Positions 31,490 through 43,351 of a DNA stretch of 60,000 bases are shown piece after piece. A program made the position numbers and the translations under genes. The first letter of the stretch is position 1. Every line of letters begins with the position of its first letter. The notes under the pieces are model-generated. The model saw nothing but the letters and a program-made list of their open reading frames with translations. It was not told the origin of the DNA and did no database searches. The DNA comes from Cryptomeria japonica (Eukaryota > Streptophyta > Pinopsida > Cupressales > Cupressaceae): the NCBI RefSeq assembly GCF_030272615.1, contig NC_081408.1:66693546-66753545 (forward strand), in the 5' to 3' direction.

Positions 31490-31790
31490 ATTTTAAATGT
31501 TTCTAACTACATTTTTGGTTAGTCTATCTACCTCAACATTCCCTTCTCTATAGATATGGCTAATTCTGAAGTCATCTAGTTTCATAATAAAATCATGAAT
31601 TGGATTTAACCATCTCACCATCATCTAATTAGGTGATCTATTTTTCCGAATGGCATTAATTACAATCTGAGAATATCCTTCCAAATGAATATTTTTTTCT
31701 CCTAACTTAAAGCCAAGTTATAACCCTAGCAATGCAGCTCTCATTTTTGTTATTTTATTTGTTGTTTCACCTAAAGATTTTGATTCTTTT
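31490..31790 (-). pseudogene. LINE RNase H-like domain
   Basis: Minus-strand reading: T-N-K-I-T-K-M-R-A-A-L-L-G-L, G-F-K-L-G-E-K-N-I-H-L-E-G-Y-S-Q-I-V-I-N-A-I, W-L-N-P-I-H-D-F-I and F-R-I-S-H-I-Y-R-E-G-N-V-E-V-D-R-L. This is the order seen in the RNase H domain (RVT_3 type) at the C-terminus of plant LINE ORF2: T-N-x-x-A-E-x-x-A-L, then E-x-D-S, then R-x-x-N-x-x-A-D. Catalytic acidic positions are altered (M-R in place of A-E, G-Y-S in place of x-D-S, V-D in place of A-D). The domain would degrade RNA in RNA-DNA hybrids; this copy is dead. Confidence 0.72.
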
Positions 31791-32239
31791 TCAACTATTT
31801 TTTCCCTCTTCAACCCTAGAAATAAATCCCATACCCCATTCATTTAGATTACCTCTTTCTGCTCCATCAAATTTTTTTTTTCCATCCCATCTAGGAAGGA
31901 GTCCATTTAACATTATCCCTTTTTTTTTTCGAGTCCTTAGTTTTACTCCCACTCTGAATTTTTGGGATAGTTAAACCTTTGAATATTTTGGTCATTTCAT
32001 CATCCCATAGAGTGAAAAAATTATAATTTACAACCCAATTCCTTGTTGCTATATTGACCAACTCCACTACTTGATCTTCAATCTTCTAAATAAGAATTTT
32101 TTTGGCATTTCTTTATCTTCAAAGATTCTTTGATTCCTTTCCTTCCAAACTTCCCAAACCACTATTGAGGGGTTTATTATCCAAAGGCTGGAAAATATCC
32201 CTTTCTTTCTCAAGCCATTCCATTTTTAAAACTAGTCTA

Positions 32240-32560
32240 ATAAGTGTTGTGGTTTACGGTATTGAAAATATAACTTATCTAGAAAATGATCCCAATGGTT
32301 CCTTGCATAGGAGTAATCTAAAAGGATATAATCTGTAGTTTTATTATTCCTCTTACATAGAACACATCTACTTTCTCCTTGAATACCCATTTATTCCAAA
32401 CAGACCTAGGTGTGAACCTTTCCCTAAATAGTCAAGAAGGCAAAGACCCTTGATTTTGGAAGATATTGTTTGTTCCATAGTAGTTTACATGGCCACTCAG
32501 CATTTTCTATGGAAGCTTCTTCAAGATTTTATATCCTAATTTTACTTTATAAGAACTTGT
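32240..32560 (-). pseudogene. LINE zinc-binding region downstream of reverse transcriptase
   Basis: Minus-strand reading: C-K-L-L-W-N-K-Q-Y-L-P-K-S-R-V-F-A-F-L, then G-I-Q-G-E-S-R-C-V-L-C-K-R-N-N-K-T-T-D-Y-I-L-L-D-Y-S-Y-A-R-N-H-W. This is the zf-RVT pattern of plant LINEs: I-W, P-x-x-x-x-F, C-x-x-C, then E-x-x-x-H-L-F-x-x-C. The C-V-L-C pair is kept; the downstream His/Cys pair appears as Tyr/Asp. Downstream on the same strand, W-E-V-W-K-E-R-N-Q-R-I-F-E (near 32140) is the usual link to RNase H. Confidence 0.7.
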
Positions 32561-33230
32561 TTTAGAACCACACTATCTAATCCTATTTGATTCATTAGAA
32601 GGCACCACACATCTCTCTTTTAGGATGTCCCTTAATATTTATTTCTTTATTCTTGGAGCCGCTATATTATTCAAACATTTCTATTTCCAAATCCTAAATC
32701 CATCCTTCATAGTTATTGTCCCATAACCTTTTACTTTGGATCCCCAATTCCTCATAGTTTCCCTTTTAGTTTCCTCCAAATTTGGTTCCTCCAAATTTGG
32801 ATAGTTCTCCAATGTTTTTTTAATATTCCATGAGTCAAACCAAAAAAATACACTATAACCATTACCAATTTCCCATGTTACATATCTTGTTACTATATCC
32901 CTATATTCTAAAATATAATTCCATACAACCTATCCCCTTAGGGGGTTCCTAATTTTTAGAATACTAGTAGGATAATCACTATCTAGGTATTTGCTTCTCA
33001 GAAGTTTGACCCTTTCCCGATCCCCATTATAGTATATTTACCATACTAGTTTTTCTCCCATTTATAAATTCATTGACATTAACTCCCTTATTCCTATTCA
33101 ACCAACACCCTTTAGAATACATATTTTTTACGAAGCAATAAGAGGGGCCTTTTCTTGATCCTTAGTGTCATTCAAAAAAAAAACTTCTCATAATTTTGTT
33201 CAATACTTCGTCAACCATATCTTCTTATAA

Positions 33231-33984
33231 TAAAAATGATACATGCATGAATAACATAAATGGAAAGATGTAACAAGATAAATAAAAATGCAGAACAATA
33301 CAGAGTTTTGCAAACTCTACAAGACAATAAACATCACCACTACATAGACATCCAAAGCATGTCTTCTAGATCTCCAAATCAGGAGAGTAAAATCTTAAGA
33401 CAATCTCCAACAACATGCTAATACATCATGAATATATATAAAATAAATTAGAAAATACAGAACGAAACCAAATCATAAAAATAAAATTAGTATGTTGAAA
33501 TCAATGACAACCATACTCAAACATCAATCAACTTTACATTTGCAACATTTTTATCAATTCCAAGTTGACCTTTTATCAAATTTAAAATTAGGGTTTCATA
33601 TATAAATCTTTTATTTCCCTCATTTGAGGATTTGAATCTACCAATTAGAAAGGAGATCCTTGCAAAGTGAACAAGAAACTTTGTCTGAAGTCTGAAATTA
33701 GCAAATTCATTTATTATTCAAGTCTTCATAAACATTTTCATCAATTATTGAAGCTTAGGAGACATTCAAGAATGATAGGGAAATGACTGACTATTGATTG
33801 GCTTGTACCTCTTCCTTAATATTTCATATGATTTTAGGTTATTTTCATATCTCTATTAGTTTCAGACCTACATATCATTTATTTTCAGATTTGTGTTATT
33901 TCTTTCGATGTATATTGCATTTTTTGGAAATCAAGCAACACTCGTCAATAATTCTTCTTCTACTCATCACACCTCTATTCTTAT
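33231..33984. other. Possible LTR remnant, no gene
   Basis: The minus strand near 33490-33515 reads ATGGTTGTCATTGATTTCAA, resembling the start of the copia LTRs in this window (GGTTGTCATTGATGTCAAA near 41130). It may be the 3' LTR of Copia-C, but the other edge was not found. The rest is AT-rich without coding sequence. Confidence 0.3.
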
Positions 33985-34284
33985 ATCCTATGATTTGATT
34001 CTTTGAATGCTTCAACCTTACATACCTGGGAGTCTTAGGATTTTCCTAATTTCTTGGCTCTTGAACCTTTTCTTTTGCACTAGCACTTGAACCTTCTCCT
34101 TCATTCTCAATATTTTTCGACGAATATTTTGAACTTGATTCTAGGTCTATATTTGTTTTCCTTTATCTACACTGACATCCTGATCATTTGAATTATATCT
34201 TGAGTATTTAAGCTGATACTCATTTTCTTCATCAACTTTCACATTATCACTTTCAACTATCTTCCTCAATCTCTTATTATAACA

Positions 34285-35056
34285 CTAGTAGTCCTTGCTC
34301 TTAGTAGAATATCCAAGAAAAATTAATTCATCATATCTAGCATCAAACTTCCCTAGATCTTCATCTCTTTTGATATAGCATTTACTTCCAAAAATTCTAA
34401 AATATCTAACTATAGGAACATGACCTAACCATAACACATAAGGAGTCTTACCGATATCACCTTTGATATGCACCCAGTTAAAAGTGTACACAATAGTACT
34501 CACAACTTCTCTCCAATAGATATGGAGAATGTTTCCTTCAATCATCATCGTCCTAGAAACTTCCTGAATTATTATGTTCTTCCTTTCAAGAACACCATTT
34601 TTCTTAGGGGTCCGTGGGAAGATAATTATCTCTTCACCCCATGCTCTTCACAAAAAGAATTGAACTAACTAGAAGTAAACTCACCACCTCTTTCAGATCT
34701 TAGAAACTTAATATTCAATCCAGTCTCATCCTCAACCATAGGTTTGAAAATCTTGAACTTCTCGCTTAAGAAAGTAACCCAGATCATCCTTTAATAGTCA
34801 TCAATCAACAACATGAAATACCTATCATCCTACAAGCTTCTCACTCTAGAAGGACCACCCAAATTAGTATTCACACTTGATCAAATATTTCTTTAGAAGT
34901 ATACTATTTTCTTTTATAAGAAACTCTTGTTTGCTTTCCTAATTGACATTCCTTGCATACTTGATTAGAAGGCTTTACCAATTTAGGAAGATCTCTCACT
35001 GCTTGAGTAGAAATTAACTTAACCATGTAGTAAAAATTTACATGACACATCCTTCT
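34285..35056 (-). pseudogene. Copia-C integrase remnant
   Basis: Below the stop of the protease frame, C-H-V-N-F, V-R-D-L-P-K-L-V-K-P-S-N-Q-V-C-K-E-C-Q-L-G-K-Q shows the GAG-pre-integrase zinc region. The DDE core is frameshifted and barely readable. The C-terminal part returns at 34548-34285: Y-W-R-E-V-V-S-T-I-V-Y-T-F-N, T-P-Y-V-L-W-L-G-H-V-P, F-R-I-F-G-S-K-C-Y-I-K-R-D-E, F-L-G-Y-S-T. It cannot function. Its neighbours on either side are protease (right) and a stop-riddled linker (left), with no RT following. Confidence 0.75.
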
Positions 35057-35542
35057 CTACCATAACCAAATTTCATCAACTAGAGAAATCAAACAAATTT
35101 TACCACCAGCATTCAAGTGAAAGATATTATCTTTTGTCTTTGTACTTGATGCAATCTCAATTCTAGAGCTACTCAAAATGTTACATTTTTCATTCTTGAA
35201 CTGTAAATCATAACCTTTATAAACCATCAATCCAATACTCAAAATATTATGCTTTAGACCTTCAACATATGAGACATCATTTGTGTTACGCTTACCATCA
35301 AGACAAATAGAACCTCTACCACAAATTATGCCATCTTTGTTATTTACAAATCTTACTACACCACCATCATATTTTTCCATACTCACAAACTTACTCTGAT
35401 CACATGTCATGTGATGAGAGAAACCACTATCAATAACCCATTCATCTTTATCTTCAATTTTAGCAGCCAAAACTTTCTCCTCAATAATGCAGCTAGTAGA
35501 ATTAGCAGTCATCCGATCATCTTCCTTGATAGAAATGAACAC
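35057..35542 (-). pseudogene. Copia-C protease
   Basis: D-E-W-V-I-D-S-G-F-S-H-H-M-T carries the retropepsin D-S-G; the following residue is Phe where Copia-A has Cys. G-S-I-C-L-D-G-K-R-N-T-N-D-V-S-Y-V-E-G-L-K-H-N-I-L-S follows, then the C-terminal region to W-L-W. The 161-codon frame includes the end of gag (M-F-I-S-I-K-E-D-D). It is the longest intact stretch of this element. Confidence 0.8.
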
Positions 35543-35639
35543 CCACTCATCTCCTCAATTTCCCTTATCAGATTCATCTTTTGTCACACCTTCATCAGTA
35601 GAAAAATAAAAATTCTTTTGATATTCAGGCTTATATGGC

Positions 35640-36522
35640 CTTAATGAATTCTTAGAAACTCTTTCTTGACACCTTGAGGAAAAATGTCCAATCTTATTGC
35701 ATGAAAAATATTTAAGAGGCAACTTCCCTTCATACTTATTGGCACTTTAGGCAATCTTCTGGCAATCAGGACTTCAACCTCTTCAAGCTCTCTTTTTTCT
35801 TCTTCAATCTCTCTCATCTCTTTCTCATATCAAAATACCCTTATAGAACTTTCTCGTGTATCATTTTTCTTCTTCTTGGATATAGTAGCTTTGAATGCAG
35901 ATTCTAACCTAGGAAGAGATTCACCAAATTTGCTCAACTCAAAAGCAACAAGATTTTCAATCAACATGTCTCTAGTCACATTTATCATCATTTGAATCTC
36001 CTCCATAGTAGCATCTTTGTTCTTGTAAGCAAGAGGCAAGGATCTTAGCACTTTAGCTAAAATTTGAGATTCTTCCAACACTCCACTGACTCATATAATA
36101 GTCAACACAGGCTCATTCACTTTTTTCATAAAGGAGGTAATGTTCTCATTTTCACCTATCTTCAAAATCTCATACTTTCCTTTCAATCTGTGTAACTTAA
36201 AAAATTTCACATGGTTGTCACCTTCATACAAAGTCTCTTACTTCTTCCAAATCTCATGAGCAATCCACAAATCCATCACATTAGTCATCTCAAAATCAGA
36301 TAAGGCACTCAATAATGCTTCCTTATCTCTAATATTAAATTCAAATTCCTTTATCTCATCTAGAGTGGTAGGACCATTCAGAAGAGAATTATACACATTC
36401 GTAGTAATCTTCCAATAATCTTCACTGATGCATCAGTAATGACATTTCATATAGTTCTTCCAAAGAGTGTAATTCATTCAATGAAATCTCACACTATCCT
36501 TCTTAGAAGAAAATTTTGTCAT
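35640..36522 (-). pseudogene. Copia-C Gag
   Basis: Starts at the Met at 36522, about 40 bp inside the primer site (M-T-K-F-S-S-K-K-D-S-V-R-F). A UBN2-type region follows: L-L-S-A-L-S-D-F-E-M, D-L-W-I-A-H-E-I-W, E-T-L-Y-E-G-D, F-F-K-L-H-R-L-K-G-K-Y-E, then I-L-A-K-V-L-R-S-L-P-L-A-Y-K-N-K. It ends in an E/K-rich coiled segment (about 35830-35750). The CCHC knuckle region near 35690 is too damaged to read. Several stops. It matches Copia-A Gag in layout. Confidence 0.72.
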
Positions 36523-36564
36523 CTTGCATCACCTCAAGTAGTCAAGCTTCTTCCTAAGGGTATA

Positions 36565-36578
36565 GCTCTAATACCAAT
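36565..36578 (-). other. Primer binding site of Copia-C
   Basis: On the minus strand ATTGGTATTAGAGC, a one-base (C to T) variant of the initiator-methionine tRNA complement, next to LTR sequence. Confidence 0.8.
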
Positions 36579-36579
36579 T

Positions 36580-37600
36580 TCTAGCAATAAAGAAGCAAAC
36601 TAAGATGGGGGGTGAATTAGTTTTCTTACAAACTCTACACAACCCAAACTTAATTTCAGACCTGATAAATAGAAATGAAAGCATAAATCACCACCACAAC
36701 AATAACACACACAACAACAAGAATTTTAACGTGGAAAACTGGGTTAAGGGAAAAACTACGGTGGGAACCTACCCACAATGAGATAATACCATGTTAGGAG
36801 TAAATGGAATATTACAATGGGGAATGCACATGCATTCAAGCACACTTCCTAGAGCTCACTACTCAAATCAAAAAACAAGAAGGGCTACAACCCTAAGGAA
36901 GACTCATTGTCTTACAAAATCATTTGGATTACATCTGAAGGATCATGAACTGATGAAATATTATCTCCTCATGCCCAATTACAATTCTAGGTAAGAACAT
37001 AGTATTATTTGCTTTTCCATACTTCTTCATACTTCTGAAAGATCAAAATACTTAATCACACCCTTATCCAATCACACACATTTGGATACACTGACAAATA
37101 CCATACAGATACATCTCACATATGACTATTACATATATTTATACAAATCATCAACCTATATTTCAAGGTCAGCTCAACACTAACACAAATTATAAAGCAT
37201 ATAACCTCACATGCTAAAACAACGCATGCAAACCAAAACACTACTAGCTAAGACATAGTCTGGACCTAAACCAACACTACAAACAAGAAACAATTCTGAT
37301 AATTATGCCTTGAACATTCATAACACGCTATAATCATTATGAATATCACATAACACAAAGAACACCATTAGATCAAGAAAATGATCAATAATGCGCACAA
37401 AAATCAATGTAGACCATCAAAATAGATATAACATGATCTAGAAACATCCACAAGCATCATGAATTACCATAGAAACAACCAAAATAGCACCACTATCTAT
37501 AATATTCATCATCAATATATCAAACCTCAAAAACACACACTAAACTAACTATCAACCTGGAAGAATAACTTGTAGACCTCCAAATTATGAACCATCTGAA
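36580..37600 (-). repeat. 5' LTR of Copia-C (outer edge uncertain)
   Basis: Resembles the copia LTR at 27002-28055 in the same orientation: GGGGGGTGAATTAG/CAG near the primer site, AACTACGGTGGGAACCTACC versus AACCACAGTGGGAAACCTTA, and GCACATGCAT followed by GAGCTCACTACTCAAAT. The right end could not be fixed; 37600 is an estimate from the length of related LTRs. Confidence 0.6.
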
Positions 37601-38014
37601 TAGAGGATACATATGAACATCCCAAACACTCTTCCAAATCTGTAAACCAAGATATTGCAATTCTATAGGAATGCAGAGTAGAACCCATAACACTGTACAC
37701 CACAAACAACTAAACAACCAACAACATTGAGCAATACCAGACCTCATAACTTAATCAAATCATCATGGCGACCATTTAAACTTTAGCTAAATCAACTAAA
37801 GATACTTATCTCAAAACCCATTAAGCCGCAACAACTCAACTCTAAAACACTAGCCAAACCAACTCATTTTATTAGACTACAACACTAGAATACATAGAGG
37901 AATAGTTCACATCAATGAAACCATACTATTTCAACAAACTTCTTAACAATATCCAATACCTTACTACATATTAAATTTATATATCCATATAGAAATGAAT
38001 TGGCTAATTAGAGA
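37601..38014. other. No gene recognised
   Basis: AT-rich sequence between the likely Copia-C LTR and the TRIM; nothing coding. Confidence 0.45.
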
Positions 38015-38019
38015 TATAA

Positions 38020-38391
38020 TATTTCAAGGCGTGCACCCTTGGTCTCCTTGTGATGTACAACGCAACGCTTGGGTTTGTGACATGGCTTAACCACCTCATG
38101 TGGATTCTATAAGTCTAGTGATTGTATTGGGCATTACAGGTCGATCCTTTAGTCCAATGGAAACCATACTTGTAATTAGTGGTATCAAAGCTTTATCACA
38201 TGTTCAAACCCCTCGCTTACATTGGGGGGGATTGTTACAAGGTGTGTGCCCTTGGTCTTATTATATTGTACAATGCAGTGCTCCGGTTTGTGACATGTCT
38301 TAACCACCTCCTATGGATTCTATAAGTCTAGCGGTTGTATCAGGAATTAATGGGTTTATCTTTTGGTGCAACGGCAACTACAGTTGCAACA
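38020..38391 (+). mobile_element. TRIM: miniature terminal-repeat retrotransposon
   Basis: A complete 372-bp element. LTR1 38020-38175 (156 bp) and LTR2 38233-38391 (159 bp) share TGACATG(G/T)CTTAACCACCTC and TGGATTCTATAAGTCTAG. Between them are a primer site TGGTATCAAAGC (38180-38191), 30 or so bases, and a polypurine tract TTGGGGGGGATT ending at LTR2, which starts TGTTACAAGG. The internal region is only 57 bp and has no coding capacity. Perfect 5-bp target duplications TATAA lie at 38015-38019 and 38392-38396. It must rely on proteins from other elements. Size and layout match published TRIM elements. Confidence 0.9.
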
Positions 38392-38396
38392 TATAA

Positions 38397-41099
38397 TGAT
38401 TTGTTCTACTGGGCTACAAGAACATACATAGAATGGAGTTTCCATGGTTGCAATGTAGTCAATTGCTAACTAAAAAGGTAAACAATAGAAATGCACCTAC
38501 TTAACAGTGATGGAACACTCCCAAAGATGGATCCCTTGGATTAGCTTCTATAAACTTAACGAGACTTAAAAACTACAATAGCATCATTGACATACTGAAT
38601 TCATAACAACATTGTTGACAAAAATAGAATCTTCTTTTATTCAAATTTTAAAAAGAGAGCACACTAACTTCTAAAAGATAAGTTGCATAACATACTCCAT
38701 CTTTTTTCCTAGACAAAGCTAATTGATGGATTTATAAGAGACTCCAAGAATTAACTCATTACTCACCCAATCCACTCCTAACAAGATGGGAGGATAACTC
38801 TTATTTGAAATAAACACACAAAGAGATAAGTCATCTCAAGCATCATTCTAACCCATAGAACTAGGAGAATGTTCTATCTAGATATCCTCAACTATCCATC
38901 ATATGCTCAAAGAAAGCAAATATGTCGACAAGATGTAGGTGACTTCATTATGGTACTAGTTATCAGCTTTGACAAGTTCAACAAATTACAAATTCTTATC
39001 CAAGCATGACTGCTACTCTGTGAAACAACAACATATGTCCTCTTGCTGATTTAATCTCTCTTCATTAGCCACATACATCAAGGTTAACATACACAACAAA
39101 CATATGCATAATATTACCTTAAAACAATATCCAATCCTATCATTTATACATTATTAATATATATTTCTCATAACATTTATAAGGATGTCTGGTTAATAAC
39201 AAAATTTATAAGTAATGATCAGAAGACTTATATCTAGCATAGCCATAATGTCTAAACTATGAAATAACAATGCTAATTAAGCGTAAGAGTTCATATAAAA
39301 ATACCAAAAATAAGGCTCATCAAAGGCCACACAAAAAATCCATACCTATCTTACCATTTTGCACCATTCTTTTCACTCTTTTAAGCAAGGGAATTGCCTC
39401 ACTATCCAAGTATTGTTGAGCCATCTATTGTTGTAGATTCTCAAATTCATGATCAATATTATCCAATTGTCCAATAGTAACCCTATTAAGTCAAATTCAT
39501 TATCAATATTCTCCAATTGTCCAATAGTAACCCTATTTAGTGATTCATCCACATCATGACAAGTATGAGGAGAATGGGGATAAGTAATCAGTCATTTATT
39601 GGATTACAGGAAGCACTAACATTCACATAAAATAAGTCATGCAATGGAGACTCCATATCCTTACTATTTAAACCTCGTAAAGCTTTAAGTCTACAACTTC
39701 TTCTCATTGGAATATTGTATTTAGGACTAAGGGTAATAAAACTCATGCACAAAGGAAGGAAAATTAAAAAATTATGATTAAGCAATGCAATTTTTTATAA
39801 AACTGATTGATTAACCAACTTATTAAACAAGGTGAATTATGATATCAATTGGATATTAGATGCATCTAAATATGAATATAACATATCTTTGTATTTATAT
39901 TTGAAAATATAAGTGAAAAATTGTCCAACCCACAAGTTAATTTTAGAATAATAGATTATGTTTTTTATGAAACTAAATACTAAGTTTATGTATTCAATTG
40001 TAAATGTGATTTATGGGTGCAAACATTAATGTTAAAGTGCATACAAATTAGATTTGATATAATAAATCATAAACAAGAATGAAACAAGAAAACAAGAATG
40101 AAACAAGACACATTCACCAAAATGTAATGGTTGTAAAAATTATAATTTTACAAGTTATGCTTTGTAAACAGGGAAGTGACCTAACTTTCTCATGCCAAAA
40201 CATTAGAATGGTGATAAATACAATAGATACAACCTCAATTATATTAGGAAGAGAGATGAATTCTTATTGAAGTCATATTCCCCTTTTGTTTAAGTTGGAC
40301 ATGAAATTGAAATTGTATAATTGACTTTAGGGTAAGTATTTTACATATTGAAGTAAATTGATGAAAAATAGAATGCTAAAATTATCCAATAGAACCACAA
40401 ATACCGATATGCAAAAAATAAGATATTTAGAATCGGTACCCAAAAGTTTGGCCTAATTTTCTAGGACTAGGTATTAAACATTCACGTTGGTCCTCTGAAT
40501 TTCACTCTGTTGAAAACTGGACCTATTTGTCATTGTCAACTCTATCAAAATATTTGACTATAACTCCCAAGTTGATTCTCTACACAAATAAAGAGAAAAT
40601 AAAGTATTGTTTATAGGGGTTTGTGTTGGGCAAAACCCCACTTTAGGAATTAACCTTGAAATTCAAATGATAATTGGAATGGGAAATTACAACAAGTTGC
40701 TTTCCTTTTGAAGGAAATGGTAGATTTGAAATGAAATGCTTGTAATTGAAATGTATACCTTGTTGAAGTTTCCTTGAATCCTCACACAAGGATTTTAAAA
40801 TGTTTTGTAGAATGTCTCAACATAGAAAATTTATCATGGATGTCATCTTGAATGCTTGAACTTGACTTCACTTCTTCTTCAATGCTTGACGAATCTCTGA
40901 TTGATTGCTCACTTGAATCGATTTTTTTAGAGTGTAATTGTGATCATACAATTCATTAGAATAGGTCTCAAATAAGAGGGGTACACCTCATTTTATACTT
41001 GACTACTCAAAAGTTAATTGAATTTCTAGAGTAGGTTGACACAAGGCCTGATTTCCCACTCACATGAAGTGTGTTGTATATTGTTCGAGTTTTTTTATA
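38397..41099. other. No gene recognised
   Basis: AT-rich intergenic DNA with short unsupported frames. It includes the 50-bp tandem duplication at 39441-39540 and a short direct repeat of ACAAGAATGAAACAAGA near 40073-40108. No transposon ends were identified. Confidence 0.5.
39441..39540. repeat. 50-bp tandem duplication
   Basis: Units 39441-39490 and 39491-39540 differ at only a few bases (both contain CCAATTGTCCAATAGTAACC). It is a recent local duplication in non-coding DNA. Confidence 0.9.
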
Positions 41100-42183
41100 G
41101 TATTAGCTTGTATGGTTGTCATTGATGTCAAACCTAGTTATTTAGATGGATGTTGGTTCAAATATACTTTGTCAGACCTAGTTATCTAGATTGATGTTGG
41201 TCCAGATATGATTTTGGTATTGTTTATGTCATCCTAAATTTAAAGTGGTCCAAAATAATTTCGGGGCCCTTTGAATATATTAATTGTATTGCGGTTTAGT
41301 GGATCACATTCTTTTGGTTTAGATATGTGTTGGAATATTTGTTGAGATGTTAATTTGGGTCTCACCATAGTGTGTGGAGATTTGCATGAAGTATTGTGCA
41401 TAAAAAAAGGTTATGTGGCTGAATAATTATCCTATCTACATGTTACATTTGGTTATGCCCTTAGGAGTATATGTTAGCATGTGTGGATTCTTGCATCAGT
41501 CATGGAAGGATGTATTGTGATATTTTTTGCTTCCCTCTTTTTCTTGGAGTTGACCGCTCTAAGTATTTTAGGTTCGAGTGGCTTATTTTGTGTAATATTT
41601 TTTATTCTATTTTGGTCAACCCTTAATTAGTATTTTAATGTTGTATCTCATATTTAAGATGTGCGGATGGATGAATTGTATGTAAATGAGAAGTGAATTG
41701 TGTGAGAAGTGTATACAAATGATTTGCAAGTATATTTGTGTTTTTGGTGATATGACATGCGGTTTGAGAAGATCTTTGAAGATAATATATTCTGCAAGAT
41801 AGTGTGTTGGAATAGTGAATATTATCAAAGATCTTATCTATGATATTGGTCACTTGACTTAGTTGTTCAAGGACAATTTCATGATTAAGATAATCCTTCT
41901 CAATTTCAATTCAGTTATTTTATTTGTTGATGACTAATAATAAGTCCTTTGACAATAGTTTGTATCTTGTCTTGAAGAAGTGCTATTGAGTTGTGCAAGT
42001 TCTCTTTATATATTGCATAAGGTTGTACACCTTAGTTCTACAAATCCTTAATGTATTGGTGCTCCTTGTCCACAAGCCTTAAAAGTAAAAAAAAATTACT
42101 CATATTGCGACTTATATTATCACCATGGTTTTTCCCTATTTGGGTTCATGTAAATTTGGTGTTCATGTGTTCATATGTTGATG
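41100..42183 (+). repeat. Copia LTR fragment
   Basis: GTATGGTTGTCATTGATGTC near 41123 resembles the start of the copia LTRs in this window, and CACCATGGTTTTTCCCTATTTGG near 42122 matches their late part (CACCATGGTTTTTCCCCTTA at 15412). It stops about 230 bp before the expected LTR end, where another sequence begins. Confidence 0.55.
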
Positions 42184-42543
42184 GTGTTGGCAATTGACAC
42201 TCATCGGATTCATTTTGTTGTCATTGATGGCAACAAGATTGGATGGAAGTCACATGCTAGCATTAGGAGGCATATACCGATAGATACCTTCATTGGAGTA
42301 TCCAGGGCTACATAGACACCGACACTGACACCGATATCAATACATGGAGGAAGCCAACATCAAGGATTTATTTTGTAAATCATCTTGTAATTATTGTCGA
42401 GGGAGACATTGAATATCTTTTGTAATGTATTGTAAGCTAAAATAAGGCATATGGTTTTGTAATGGGTATATAGGTCAGATTGCTAGGTCATTTTGGACAA
42501 TGATGTATGGTATAGGATGCGACATAAGCTATATATATAGAAG
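42184..42543 (+). repeat. Second LTR-like fragment
   Basis: Begins TGTTGGCAATTGACACTCAT and has a GTTGTCATTGATGGCAAC motif 30 bp in, similar in layout to a copia LTR start. It runs to the Gypsy-B LTR, which truncates it. No internal region is attached. Confidence 0.45.
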
Positions 42544-43323
42544 TGTAGACACCTAAAATTGTCCTATCTAATTAAATAAATATCTTTATTCATTTAATTA
42601 ATTATTTTAAGCCTAATTATTTTATAAATTGAATAAATATTTATTTATTTAATTAATTCATTTATTCTCTTTTAGCCTCATTTCTCATTTAAATAAATAC
42701 TTTTACTTATTTAAATTACCCTTTTTCTAAATTATAAATATTTTTATTTATTTAATTGATCCCACTTCCTCTATTAATTAATTAAATCTTTATTTATTTA
42801 ATTAATTCATTAGCCTTTTCTACCTATGACACATGTCATTCATCTCTTAATTCCTACACTACCTACCCTCTCATTATTTTCTTATTTTCTCTACCTACCC
42901 TCTAATCTTAGCCGACCATTTAGCTTTTACACCTCTCAATCTTATCCCTCCATTTCTTATAGTGTCTTCTATATAAGGAGATTATTTCTTCATTATCAAC
43001 CCTAATCATTCTAATCAAGCCTTCTAGCATTTGAACTTTCATATGCGATCAAGCCTACTTGTAGCCACATTTTCGTTCTTTGTTGAGCTCTTGTGCAAAT
43101 GTAAAATTTGAGAGAAAATATATCAAGCAAGATGAACGGAGATAGGAAGAATGGAGATCTAAACCCTCTTGGACATGTGATGGTATAATCTTTGTGATTT
43201 CATTTGATTTGCATTGTCTTAAGTAATCTTCATATGTTATGGTGGATCTTTTTTGATTGTTAGGCTAGGATTTTATGGTTGAATCTATTTTAGTCTTTCA
43301 ATATTGTTGTTTCTATTTTTACA
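42544..43323 (+). repeat. 5' LTR of Gypsy-B
   Basis: About 780 bp, TGTAGACACC...ATTTTTACA. The first 260 bp are built from repeated, self-complementary TTTATTTAATTAATT-type blocks (near 42592, 42645, 42747, 42772 and 42797). The inner edge is placed before the leader ATTAAAATT and the primer site. Only one copy is in the window, so edges rest on the TG/CA rule and primer-site position. Confidence 0.65.
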
Positions 43324-43333
43324 ATTAAAATTT

Positions 43334-43351
43334 TGGCACACCCAGTGGGAC
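43334..43351 (+). other. Primer binding site of Gypsy-B
   Basis: TGGCACACCCAGTGGGAC, ten bases after the LTR end. It starts with TGG, the complement of the CCA tail of tRNAs. It is not the methionine type used by the other elements here; the tRNA is not assigned. Confidence 0.6.

Larger units (their letters stand above)
29878..33230 (-). mobile_element. Decayed LINE (non-LTR retrotransposon), 5'-truncated
   Basis: Minus-strand remnants of an L1-type plant LINE. The 3' end, GGGGACTGGCCCTTACAAAT...TTTATTTATCAAAAAAA, is read from about 29920 to 29878 and ends in a short A tail (T-run on the plus strand). Upstream are an RNase H-like domain (about 31500-31760), a reverse-transcriptase-associated zinc region (about 32250-32560) and shorter fragments resembling the end of RT to about 33150. 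Endonuclease, ORF1 and the RT core were not recognised. Many stops and frameshifts. The 5' boundary is approximate and no target duplication was found. Confidence 0.65.
33985..37600 (-). mobile_element. Copia-C: truncated Ty1/copia element, relative of Copia-A
   Basis: Minus strand: LTR (from about 36580 rightwards, outer edge not found), primer site (36565-36578), gag (36522 to about 35640), protease (35542-35100) and integrase (to about 34285), then a linker with many stops that fades near 33985. Reverse transcriptase and RNase H are absent, so the 3' half of pol was deleted or replaced. Proteins are similar in order and wording to Copia-A (E-x-W-x-I-D-S-G-x-S-H-H-M-T, N-I-L-S-I-G). It is the most decayed of the copia copies. 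Confidence 0.75.
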
